DNA of 64,000 nt from Bacillus sp. FJAT-27225 (GTDB taxonomy: Bacteria > Bacillota > Bacilli > Bacillales > Cytobacillaceae): NCBI RefSeq assembly GCF_001685025.1, contig NZ_MAYU01000025.1, positions 1-64,000 of the forward strand, read 5' to 3'. Below the pieces are notes generated by a model, which had not been told where the DNA came from, made no database searches, and worked only from the letters and a program-made list of their open reading frames with translations. A program made the translations under genes and the position numbers. This document shows, one piece after another, positions 37,178-45,838 of this stretch. The stretch's first letter is position 1. Each line of letters opens with the position of its first letter.

Positions 37178-38908
37178 ATGAAATTAAGGAATAAAATATT
37201 TATCACGTTTACAAGTCTCGTGCTGATTCTCCTTATTACTGTGGGAATAGCTGTTCACAAAACGTTTAAGTCGTCCAGTAACAAAGAAGTTGTAAAGAGG
37301 ACAGAGAATTCGATTATACAACTAGGGTATAATTTAGATTTAATGATGGAGGATGCTTCAAGGTCTACACTTTCTATTTTGTATAATCGAGACCTTATAA
37401 ATATATTAAGAGAATATGATAGTGATTCAACTACCATTTACAAAAAGGCAATACATATTAAAACGCTTTCTTTATTTTTATCCAGCGTTACCTTTAATAA
37501 GGACCAAGTGTATGGAATTCACATTTTCACGGAAAATGGACAGGTTTTTAGTAACCTAGGTGATTCATTATTAACGGATAATTTTCAACTAGAAGAGCAG
37601 GAATGGTTTCAAAAAGTGAAAAAACAAAAAGGAGGATGGATTACTTACTTCGATAAAAGCCCCAACTACTATATAAAAAGTAATGGAGAATTTTTAAGTT
37701 ATATACGTTTACTCAGGGACCCGAGTGATCAAGGGGAGCTTGGAGTGATTCGAATAGACTTTTCTCCATCTTATTTAGAGGAAATCACTGCACAATTTAA
37801 TAATGAATATTGGCAAATTCTAACCTCTGATAATGAACCCTTAATAGGAAATCAAAATTCAGCTGATTTTTCCGACTGTCAAACAAATTATAGCTGGGTT
37901 CAAGAGGAAAGTAGTGGTGACCGCTATATATGTGTAACAAATACATCTAAAAAAACAGGAATGAAAATTGTTAATTTTATTTCTGAGGACTCCTTATATA
38001 AGGAAGTTGAAGAATTTGATCGTTTCTTATTACTCTTATTAGGTATTTGTATCCTGATTTCCTTGCCTATTTCCTATTATATGGCGAATTATTTATTGAA
38101 GCCATTTGACATTTTGAAAAATAAAATACTATTATTTCAGTCTAAAAGTCAATCGGCTAATGATTCTCTGGATGAAATCTCTGAACTGGGTGTTGCATAT
38201 GATGGAATGTTGTCTGAGATCGAGTATCTAGTTGAAAAGGTATATGAGATTAACCAACGTAATGCGGAAGCGGAGTTCAAAGCTCTACAATCCCAGATGG
38301 ATCCACATTTTCTTTTCAATACATTGGAATCAATTAATATGAAAGCAATCCAACATGATCAGTTTGAAATCTCAGACATGATTGTGGAATTAGGGAAACT
38401 ACTTCGTTTCCGATTAAGAAATGAAGAGCAAGAAATCCCCTTGCAGGAAGAAATCATCTTTACGAAAACCTATATTAATATCATGAAAAATCGATTAGAG
38501 GACAACCTTGAAGTATATTGGGAGGTTGACGAAAGGGTTTTAGATTATCCCGTTCCGAAATATATCATCCAACCTCTCATTGAAAATGCAATACATCATG
38601 GCTATATAGATCATACCAATGCTCTAAAAATCTATATTAACATTAAAGGCAATCAGAATTCCCTAAACATTTCAGTACGTGATAATGGAGTGGGAATCAG
38701 GGATGAGAGATTAGCATCAATCAAGAAGGCTTTAACAGAAGGAGTCTCTATCATGGATAATGAAACGTGGCAGAAAAAAAGTAGTAGTAGTATTGCTCTT
38801 GTAAATATTAACAACCGATTGCAGCTCATTTACGGGAGAAATAGCAGATTAGAAATTACATCATTACCAGGAAAGGGTACGAACGTCTATATTGAAATTA
38901 ACAGATAA
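37178..38908 (+). CDS. YesM-type sensor histidine kinase
   Basis: A 576-residue membrane kinase. A first span (about 7-28) and second span (about 285-305) enclose an extracellular sensor domain of the Cache type. A HAMP-like linker follows. The kinase core has QSQMDPHFLFNTLESINMK (about 372-390), the phospho-acceptor His region of the LytS/YesM class, and an ATPase domain with PLIENAIHHGYI and VRDNGVGI. AAGGAG lies before the ATG. It is paired with the AraC-type response regulator starting five bases after its stop and likely senses the sugar that the adjacent importer brings in. Confidence 0.93.
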   Translation: MKLRNKIFITFTSLVLILLITVGIAVHKTFKSSSNKEVVKRTENSIIQLGYNLDLMMEDASRSTLSILYNRDLINILREYDSDSTTIYKKAIHIKTLSLFLSSVTFNKDQVYGIHIFTENGQVFSNLGDSLLTDNFQLEEQEWFQKVKKQKGGWITYFDKSPNYYIKSNGEFLSYIRLLRDPSDQGELGVIRIDFSPSYLEEITAQFNNEYWQILTSDNEPLIGNQNSADFSDCQTNYSWVQEESSGDRYICVTNTSKKTGMKIVNFISEDSLYKEVEEFDRFLLLLLGICILISLPISYYMANYLLKPFDILKNKILLFQSKSQSANDSLDEISELGVAYDGMLSEIEYLVEKVYEINQRNAEAEFKALQSQMDPHFLFNTLESINMKAIQHDQFEISDMIVELGKLLRFRLRNEEQEIPLQEEIIFTKTYINIMKNRLEDNLEVYWEVDERVLDYPVPKYIIQPLIENAIHHGYIDHTNALKIYINIKGNQNSLNISVRDNGVGIRDERLASIKKALTEGVSIMDNETWQKKSSSSIALVNINNRLQLIYGRNSRLEITSLPGKGTNVYIEINR

Positions 38909-38913
38909 ATGGG

Positions 38914-39636
38914 GTGACGATTATTACTAATGTTCTAGTAGTTGATGACGAAAAGACAATCAGAAAAGGGATAAAGAAATTATTAGAAGAAGTAATCACT
39001 GGTTACAACGTTTTATGGGAAGCATCAAATGGTTCCGAAGCCCTTGAAATATTAAATATAGAAGTTCCTGACATCATCATAACAGATATCAGGATGCCGA
39101 ATATGAATGGCATTGACTTTATCCGCTGTTCAAAAGAGAAGTTCCCTTTAACCCCAATTATTGTGTTAAGCGGCTATGATGATTTTATCTATGTGAGAGA
39201 TGCGCTAAAACTAGGAGTGAAGGATTATTTATTAAAACCAATCTCTAGAAGTGACCTTGCTAATATTCTTCTTAGCATTGATCATTCGAATAAAGAGAAT
39301 CAAATGTCTATTCAAGTCGGTGAATCCGCATATATACGGCAGATTAAAGATTTAATTGAAAAAAATCTAAATGCTGATCTAACTCTACAATTCATCTCTC
39401 AAACCCTTAATCTTCATCCCAATTATATAAGTCAATTATTCAGTCAAGAAACTAAAATTCGTCTATCTGAATACATAACTCAACGACGAATTGAGAAGTC
39501 AAAAGAATTACTGATAAAAACAAACTTGAAAATTATTGATATTTCCCAATTAGTCGGATATGCACATTCAAAGAATTTTGCGACTGTCTTTAAAAAAGTG
39601 GTAGGTACAACTCCACAACGTTTCCGAAAAATATAA
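38914..39636 (+). CDS. YesN-type response regulator with AraC DNA-binding domain
   Basis: A 240-residue regulator. The receiver domain has VVDDEKTIRKG at the start, the phospho-acceptor Asp in IITDIRMPNMNG (about 54-58) and the Lys in DYLLKPI. The C-terminal 100 residues form an AraC-type double helix-turn-helix (LHPNYISQLFSQET and IIDISQLVGYAHSKNFATVFKK). It has a GTG start. As partner of the upstream kinase it should activate the ABC importer genes that follow. Confidence 0.92.
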   Translation: MTIITNVLVVDDEKTIRKGIKKLLEEVITGYNVLWEASNGSEALEILNIEVPDIIITDIRMPNMNGIDFIRCSKEKFPLTPIIVLSGYDDFIYVRDALKLGVKDYLLKPISRSDLANILLSIDHSNKENQMSIQVGESAYIRQIKDLIEKNLNADLTLQFISQTLNLHPNYISQLFSQETKIRLSEYITQRRIEKSKELLIKTNLKIIDISQLVGYAHSKNFATVFKKVVGTTPQRFRKI

Positions 39637-39676
39637 AATCTTAAGATTACAAACCAATTCTTAATATTCAGTAATT

Positions 39677-39690
39677 TTAAAGCGCTTTCA
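39677..39690 (+). promoter_or_regulatory. cre-like site before the sugar-binding protein gene
   Basis: TTAAAGCGCTTTCA has one mismatch (second base) to the CcpA consensus TGWAANCGNTNWCA. It lies 38 bases before the ATG of the substrate-binding protein gene, which suggests catabolite repression. Confidence 0.6.
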
Positions 39691-39727
39691 TAAATGGTAT
39701 TTTTAATTGTAAGAAAGGGGGAGTAAG

Positions 39728-41029
39728 ATGAAGAAATACTTATTAATAATTGTTGCCCTTGGCATCTTGCTGTTAGCAGCATGTAGTAATGAGAAACAAA
39801 GTAGTAATAGTCCTGATGATGACGGTGACATAGGGAAAAAGGAGCAGGTTGACTTAACGTTTACTATTTGGGGAAATGAACAACATGCTGAAATGTACAA
39901 CAATTTATTAAAAGGATTTTATGAGAAAAACCCGCATATTAAAGTGAAAATCGAAAGCATTCCTTTCCCGGATTATCAACAAAAAATGTCAGTCTTGGCA
40001 GCAGGAAATGAATTGCCGGATGTTGGTTGGGTTTCAGAACAAATGGTTCCTCAATTTATGGAAAATAAGATCCTATCTGATATTTCAGACTTTGAAAAAG
40101 ATGCAGATTTCAATATGGAGGATTTTACCCCTTCCACATTAGAGTTATGGAAAAAGGACGGGAAATTATATGGTTTACCTTTTTCTACTCCACCTATGAT
40201 TATGTACTTCAACAAAACAATGTTTGAAGAAGCGGGACTAGAGACTCCTTTAGAATTGGCAAAGAAAAATCAATGGACATGGGAAAAATTTGAGGAAACT
40301 GCCAAAGAGATCTCTAAAGGAAAAGGCGCAGATCGTAATTATGGTGCAAGGTTTTATGTGGACTGGGCGAACTTTTCAGCAATTCCTTCTCATACCTTCT
40401 CCTATGGCGGCTCAATGTTTTCTGACGATATGAAGGAATTTACTTGGAATTCCGAACAAGGAATCGAAACATTTGAATTGTTAAATCGCATGCTTTTTGA
40501 AGATAAATCACATGTACCACCAGGAGAGAATACTAACTTTGAAAGTGGAAAGGTTGCAATGTTTACGGGGATGTATAGTTATATGGCAAATGTACGGCCT
40601 ATAACAGATTTTAAATGGGATATTGCACCAATGCCATCAGGACCAAATGGCAGTAAACCATTACTTGGTCAAGCTGGTATCGTTGCTTTCCAAGGTAGTA
40701 AACATCCAAAAGAAGCAAAAGAATTATTGAAATTTATTGAAAGTCAAGAAGGTATTCAAGCTCAGTCAACTTTCTTCGTACCTCCTAGAAAGAGCGTACT
40801 AGAATCGGATGCATTTATTAATGTTCCTAATAATCCACCAAAAGAGTCTATTCAAATTGCAATGATTGACACAATGAATAATGGCTACTTTTACCCATTA
40901 CACAAGGATTGGACGAAGATTGAAAGTGAAATTACGAAGGGCTTTGATATGCTATTTTCGCAAATGGCCAAACCTGAAGAAATACTAAAACAAATGGAAA
41001 GCAATATTCAACCAATACTAGATCAATAA
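39728..41029 (+). CDS. ABC sugar importer substrate-binding lipoprotein
   Basis: A 433-residue family-1 extracellular solute-binding protein. The lipobox is LLAAC (Cys about 19), followed by an acidic linker and the binding fold starting VDLTFTIWGNEQHAEMYNN. Typical family features are FPDYQQKMSVLAAGNELPDV and GLPFSTPPMIMYFNK. GAAAGGGGG precedes the ATG. It feeds the two permeases encoded at 41809-43558; no ATPase gene is present, so the importer probably shares a general MsmX-type ATPase encoded elsewhere, as Bacillus sugar importers often do. Confidence 0.9.
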   Translation: MKKYLLIIVALGILLLAACSNEKQSSNSPDDDGDIGKKEQVDLTFTIWGNEQHAEMYNNLLKGFYEKNPHIKVKIESIPFPDYQQKMSVLAAGNELPDVGWVSEQMVPQFMENKILSDISDFEKDADFNMEDFTPSTLELWKKDGKLYGLPFSTPPMIMYFNKTMFEEAGLETPLELAKKNQWTWEKFEETAKEISKGKGADRNYGARFYVDWANFSAIPSHTFSYGGSMFSDDMKEFTWNSEQGIETFELLNRMLFEDKSHVPPGENTNFESGKVAMFTGMYSYMANVRPITDFKWDIAPMPSGPNGSKPLLGQAGIVAFQGSKHPKEAKELLKFIESQEGIQAQSTFFVPPRKSVLESDAFINVPNNPPKESIQIAMIDTMNNGYFYPLHKDWTKIESEITKGFDMLFSQMAKPEEILKQMESNIQPILDQ

Positions 41030-41038
41030 TAGAGTTTT

Positions 41039-41080
41039 AGAATAAAAGGAGCGGTTGTTTATTCCGTTCCTTTTATTCTT
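41039..41080 (+). terminator. Intercistronic hairpin
   Basis: AGAATAAAAGGAGCGG (41039-41054) pairs, with one wobble, with CCGTTCCTTTTATTCT (41064-41079). It may reduce transcription past the binding-protein gene. Confidence 0.6.
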
Positions 41081-41095
41081 AAAAGGAGCTATTAA

Positions 41096-41782
41096 ATGCA
41101 TACATCCTTTAAAGAGTTACTATCTAGTGAAAATATGTCAATTATTGTGAGTCTTCCTGAAAACCGAGTTGATCTTGCACGTGCAGCTGTGCGTGCAGGA
41201 GCGGATGCTCTTAAATTCCATATTAATGTTACACATCGTGCTAGTGGAAATCATTTTAAAGGGATTGAACACTATGTAGATGTTTTTAAGGAGATCAGAG
41301 AGGAATTTTCAGGTCCAATGGGTATTGTTTTAGGCGGTACTATCGAAAAAGTAGTCCATTCAGATGCGCAAAAATTAAAAGAAATAGGATTTAGCTACTA
41401 TTCGTTATATCCAACGCATATTGGATCGAAAACATTACTCCAAACAGATTTGCAGCACACCGTTGCTATTAATGAGGAATTTACACTAGAAATGGTAAAA
41501 GCACTTAATTCCTTTCCTATTGATGCAATTGAGCTGTCAATTGTAAAAAAAGATGACTACGGCCGAGCTTTGAATCTCAAAGATTTAGTTATATATAAAG
41601 CGATAAGGGATTGTACAACACTTCCTTTAATTGTCCCATCACAAAAAAGGCTTATTCTAGAGGATTTGAAAGTGCTTAAAGAAATTGGGATCAACGCTGT
41701 CATGATGGGCGTTGCCACAACTGGATATACACCAACATCGATTTACGAATCCATTTCCCTCTTTACGAAAAATCGAAAGTAA
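41096..41782 (+). CDS. TIM-barrel phosphosugar-type enzyme of unknown specificity
   Basis: A 228-residue cytoplasmic protein whose pattern of alternating strands and helices fits a ribulose-phosphate-binding barrel. It has VRAGADALKFHINVTHRA (about 31-48), MGIVLGGTIEK, and a C-terminal INAVMMGVATTGY that resembles a phosphate-binding loop. I do not recognise a precise family. AAAAGGAG precedes the ATG. It sits between the binding-protein and permease genes, so a role as an epimerase or aldolase acting on the imported sugar phosphate is plausible but unproven. Confidence 0.7.
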   Translation: MHTSFKELLSSENMSIIVSLPENRVDLARAAVRAGADALKFHINVTHRASGNHFKGIEHYVDVFKEIREEFSGPMGIVLGGTIEKVVHSDAQKLKEIGFSYYSLYPTHIGSKTLLQTDLQHTVAINEEFTLEMVKALNSFPIDAIELSIVKKDDYGRALNLKDLVIYKAIRDCTTLPLIVPSQKRLILEDLKVLKEIGINAVMMGVATTGYTPTSIYESISLFTKNRK

Positions 41783-41808
41783 AAGCGGGGATGTAAAGGT
41801 GAGATAAA

Positions 41809-42750
41809 ATGATTAAAGTAGAAGCAAAAAAGAAAGACGTTCATCCTCAATTGATAACAAGACAAAATGGATTGAATGCAAAATGGCGTGATAATTTGGC
41901 AGGGTGGTTCTTTATATCGCCGATGTTTATTGGTTTTTTTGTATTTATGTTTGGTCCTTTAGTATATGCCTTTTTTATGAGCTTAAATGATTGGCCATTG
42001 TTAGGGGAGCATGCTTTTATTGGGTTAGAAAACTACAAAAATATAGTTAAAGACCCAACTTTTATTAAATCCTTTAAAAGTACGTTTTTATTTAGTTTTG
42101 GATTAGTTCCACTAAATATCATCCTAGCCATGCTATTAGCCTCATTATTAAAAAATAAGTTTGTAGGTATCGGTCTTTTTAGAACTGCCATTTTTGTACC
42201 AGTCGTCACATCAATGGTCGTATGGGCCATTGTCTGGAAGTATTTGCTTGCTCCTGAATTAGGTTTTATTAACCAGTTTTTGGATCTATTTGGAATACAA
42301 GGGCCATCTTGGCTTTTAGATACGAGTACTGCTTTACCTTCTGTTATCTTCATTAGTGTCATTAAAAATGTAGGCTTAAACATGGTATTATTCCTAGTCG
42401 CGATGCAGCAGGTACCTAGTGAGTTATTTGAAGCAGCTGAGCTTGATGGTGCATCTCCTTTTAAAAAGTTTACTCGTATCACCTTGCCATTGATCACACC
42501 AACCATCTTTTTAACAATGATCATTACGACAATAGGTGCGATGAAGGTTTTCGGACAAATTTATGTGATGACCCGTGGCGGCCCTGTCGATAGTACAAAA
42601 GTTATTGTTTACTATATCTGGGAAACTGCCTTTAAACAATATGACATGGGGTATTCATCCGCAATTGCATTTGTTCTTTTTTTCATTCTCTTAGCATTCA
42701 CAATTTTATCTTGGGTCGTTAGGAAGAGGTGGGTTTTCTTTGAGGAGTAA
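41809..42750 (+). CDS. ABC sugar permease (UgpA/LplB-like)
   Basis: A 313-residue membrane protein with six spans starting at WFFISPMFIGFFVFMFGPL. The EAA loop is FEAAELDGASPFKKFTRITLP (about 206-226 in the protein, docking site of the ATPase). It is the first permease of the sugar importer and overlaps the next gene by 11 bases. Confidence 0.92.
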   Translation: MIKVEAKKKDVHPQLITRQNGLNAKWRDNLAGWFFISPMFIGFFVFMFGPLVYAFFMSLNDWPLLGEHAFIGLENYKNIVKDPTFIKSFKSTFLFSFGLVPLNIILAMLLASLLKNKFVGIGLFRTAIFVPVVTSMVVWAIVWKYLLAPELGFINQFLDLFGIQGPSWLLDTSTALPSVIFISVIKNVGLNMVLFLVAMQQVPSELFEAAELDGASPFKKFTRITLPLITPTIFLTMIITTIGAMKVFGQIYVMTRGGPVDSTKVIVYYIWETAFKQYDMGYSSAIAFVLFFILLAFTILSWVVRKRWVFFEE

Positions 42751-43558
42751 AACGAATCTAATCAGTAAATATATCATTCTATCCCTCATATCATTAGTCA
42801 TGATTGGTCCTTTGTTGTGGATGATTTCTACGTCTTTAAAGGAACCAACAAGAATCTTTACTCAATTTTTACCTGATCCAATCAGATGGGAGAATTATTC
42901 GGATGTATTATCAAATACTGTTTTTTTGAAACAATATTGGAATAGTATTTATATTGGTGTAATTGTTACCTTGCTTGTCATTTTGTTTGCTTCAATGGCC
43001 GGATATGCTTTTGCAAGAATAAAATTTCCAGGTAGAAATGTCATTTTTATTTTGTTTTTAAGTGTCATGATGATTCCGCCGGAAGTTACTATTATTCCAT
43101 TGTTTTTATTTATGAGAGACCTCGAATTAATTAATACCCATTGGCCATTGGTTTTACTTCCTGTTTTTGGTGCTCCAGGAGCTTTTGGAGTATTTTTAAT
43201 GCGACAATTTTTCTTAGTCATTCCAAAGGAACTAGAGGAAGCAGCCATCATGGACGGTTGCTCAAGGATTCGAATTTTTTGGAGAATCATGTTACCGCTT
43301 TCGATTCCGGCTGTATCAACGCTGACGATTTTTACTTTCTTATCCAACTGGGATGAATTTTTATATCCTCTTATCTTTACAAGTTCAAGAGAGCTAATGA
43401 CCCTACCTGTCGGACTTTCTCTATTTACAGACGAAACAGGTACTGCGTGGCATCATTTAATGAGTGCAACAACGCTAGCTACTATCCCGTTGTTACTCAT
43501 CTTCTTCTTTGCGCAGAAAAAATTCATTGAAGGAATGACAGCAGGAAGTATAAAGTGA
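42740..43558 (+). CDS. ABC sugar permease (UgpE-like)
   Basis: A 272-residue six-span permease with EEAAIMDGCSRIRIFWRIML as its EAA loop (about 167-186) and LSNWDEFLYPLIF typical of the family near the C-terminus. It starts at TTG 42740 inside the end of the preceding permease gene. It forms the transport pore with that protein. Confidence 0.9.
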   Translation: MRSKTNLISKYIILSLISLVMIGPLLWMISTSLKEPTRIFTQFLPDPIRWENYSDVLSNTVFLKQYWNSIYIGVIVTLLVILFASMAGYAFARIKFPGRNVIFILFLSVMMIPPEVTIIPLFLFMRDLELINTHWPLVLLPVFGAPGAFGVFLMRQFFLVIPKELEEAAIMDGCSRIRIFWRIMLPLSIPAVSTLTIFTFLSNWDEFLYPLIFTSSRELMTLPVGLSLFTDETGTAWHHLMSATTLATIPLLLIFFFAQKKFIEGMTAGSIK

Positions 43559-43691
43559 TGTCAACATAAAGGGGAGAACAGGTAAAGATTGTTACTAGGG
43601 ATGTTTCAAGAGTTGATAGGGACGAGGAAATTCAATTCCCCCCGTCGGATTTGGCAAACGCAGAGTGTCTATAAGACAAGGAGGATATTAC

Positions 43692-45689
43692 ATGGTGAAT
43701 CAAGATAAAGCTGTTACCAAAGAGTATTTGTTGGACATGAGTGATCATGAAAGCTATCGAGTGATGAATCAGAGAGGAGTTAAGCAGTGTGTATTGCCAA
43801 GCCCTTCCGTCCATAACGCGAGTTGGGATGCCTTATTGACTTCAGAAGGTGAACTCTATCTAAGCCTTTGTTCGGAACTAACTACAAGTGAATATGCGAA
43901 ACTGGCCAAATATGACTATCAAAAAAATAAAGTAGAAGAACTATTTTATACGAAAGAACTTATTTTTTCTAACGAGCGTGTTATCCGTGACAGCAAGATT
44001 CATACTAGTCTTGCCCAACTAGGCGATGGACGATTAATTATGTTGACTCATACCACAGACAAGTCACCTAACCATCCTGCCTGGATGCCAAATGCCTATT
44101 ATAATCATCCTTGGGAAGGCTATCCAGGAAGTTCACTGATTCTCTACGATCCTGTGACCGAAAAAGCAGAAAATTATGGAATTCCAGTTCACCGAGAAAC
44201 ACTCTATGGTGGTACTTATGATGCAGTGAAGAATGCTTACTACGCATTAGGGTATCTGAAAGGGCATCTTTATCGAATCGATCTGGATGACAGACAGGTA
44301 ACTGACTATGGGCAGGTAGTAGAAAAAGCAAGTTATCGCCTAATTGTGGGCAGCGATGGAAATATCTACTTTACTTCACGAAACGGAGTGTTAATGCGAG
44401 TTAATGTCGAAACACAACAGGTTGAAAATCTTAGACATACTTTACCTAATAGTAGTGATAAATATCGTCGGAATCGCTCGTACATGACTTATGGGGTAAA
44501 CGGACCAGATGGCAGATTATATATGTCGGGCATGTTCCATGATGAACTCTCTGCTTATGATCCTAAAACCGATCATTTTGAGGTGATTGGCCGTTACAAG
44601 CAACCAGAATTTTATATAAAGGGTATTGAAAACAATGATTATATTGGGGCGATGGATTTCGATGCAAATGGAGTACTATACTATATTGTTTGTGGGTTGA
44701 GACAAGATCAGGGAGAAGATTTCAAGCTGGGGAGTTCTTTAATGTGTTGGGATATTCTGAAAGGAAAAGCTCCCGAATTCTTAGGGCTTGCTGGTACTGA
44801 GAGTCGTGTAACAACATCTTCTTGTAGCTTATTTATTGATAAAGGGAAACAGATCCTTTATATAGTTTCAACAAATCATGGAAATGATGCACCAGATGTC
44901 ATTGCTGTAGACTTACCTGTATATAAAGAAAAAGCTTATGAACTTGGTCCTGTCACACAAGATCCTTTTGTCTATCAAGATAATAAACTCTATGAAGAAC
45001 ACGGTGAAAGCATTCGAAATACAAGGATAGTATGGGACACCAATCCATTTACATTCACTGCAAAATCAGTTATTCCAGTTGCTTTGTGGAAAGATTTTTC
45101 TGATGAGGAGGTTTTCGATTCAGGAGTCAAAAAGTTGGTTTGGAATAGCGGGAATTTGGAAATCTACACCGGTGAAAAATCATTCTATCAACACATTCTT
45201 GATGAAAGTGGAAAAATAGTACAGAAAAACCAAATTGGCCAAATAGAAGTGGAACCACCAGCCAATCTGAAATTGGAATTACCATATTATCCTGGTCGTC
45301 AGTATCAGGCGGTTGTAGATAAAATGATTCCCATCAATGGAGAGAGGCATTTTATCGCTACTAAAGACGGCATGTTAGCTATACGGGATGGAAGAAACGT
45401 GTACGCTCTCGGACCTGCTTGTTCTAATGGCCCAGTTCACGATTTGACGGTTACCAAAGATGGTAAAAAAGTTTATGGAGTTGCTGGCGACATCGATGGT
45501 TTCTCAATCGTTTTTGAATATAGCAATGAAAAAGGATTAAGATGGTTAGGAACAGTTGCAACTGACAACTATCAATATGGTTGCTTCAATAGCCCGAATC
45601 TGACAAGTATAGCTTTAAACGAATCTGATACGATTTTAGCAATTGGTTCCGGCGGTAGAATGGGTTCTGTCTACCTATACAGTTTATAA
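43692..45689 (+). CDS. Beta-propeller protein of unknown function, no signal peptide
   Basis: A 665-residue protein made largely of propeller-type blades; recurring features are GSDGNIYFTSRNG, NGPDGRLYMSGMF and FDANGVLYYIV. There is no signal peptide or membrane span, so it should stay in the cytoplasm. The blade pattern resembles that of the secreted protein at 32857-36696, and one may act outside and one inside on the same compound. Some polysaccharide lyases and lactonases are propellers, but I see no diagnostic catalytic motif. ATG 43692 has AAGGAGGA six bases upstream. It follows the permeases in the same orientation. Confidence 0.72.
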   Translation: MVNQDKAVTKEYLLDMSDHESYRVMNQRGVKQCVLPSPSVHNASWDALLTSEGELYLSLCSELTTSEYAKLAKYDYQKNKVEELFYTKELIFSNERVIRDSKIHTSLAQLGDGRLIMLTHTTDKSPNHPAWMPNAYYNHPWEGYPGSSLILYDPVTEKAENYGIPVHRETLYGGTYDAVKNAYYALGYLKGHLYRIDLDDRQVTDYGQVVEKASYRLIVGSDGNIYFTSRNGVLMRVNVETQQVENLRHTLPNSSDKYRRNRSYMTYGVNGPDGRLYMSGMFHDELSAYDPKTDHFEVIGRYKQPEFYIKGIENNDYIGAMDFDANGVLYYIVCGLRQDQGEDFKLGSSLMCWDILKGKAPEFLGLAGTESRVTTSSCSLFIDKGKQILYIVSTNHGNDAPDVIAVDLPVYKEKAYELGPVTQDPFVYQDNKLYEEHGESIRNTRIVWDTNPFTFTAKSVIPVALWKDFSDEEVFDSGVKKLVWNSGNLEIYTGEKSFYQHILDESGKIVQKNQIGQIEVEPPANLKLELPYYPGRQYQAVVDKMIPINGERHFIATKDGMLAIRDGRNVYALGPACSNGPVHDLTVTKDGKKVYGVAGDIDGFSIVFEYSNEKGLRWLGTVATDNYQYGCFNSPNLTSIALNESDTILAIGSGGRMGSVYLYSL

Positions 45690-45838
45690 TACTGAATGAT
45701 TTTAGAAAGCGGAATATCATGATGGGAGTAATAGTTTTAAAGAGAGAATGTTAGAACGATTGAAAAGTGCCAAAGGATTTTAAAGAAGCCATTGATTAAA
45801 TGTAAAAATCATGGGATTTCTAGAAAAGGGTGTAGAGA

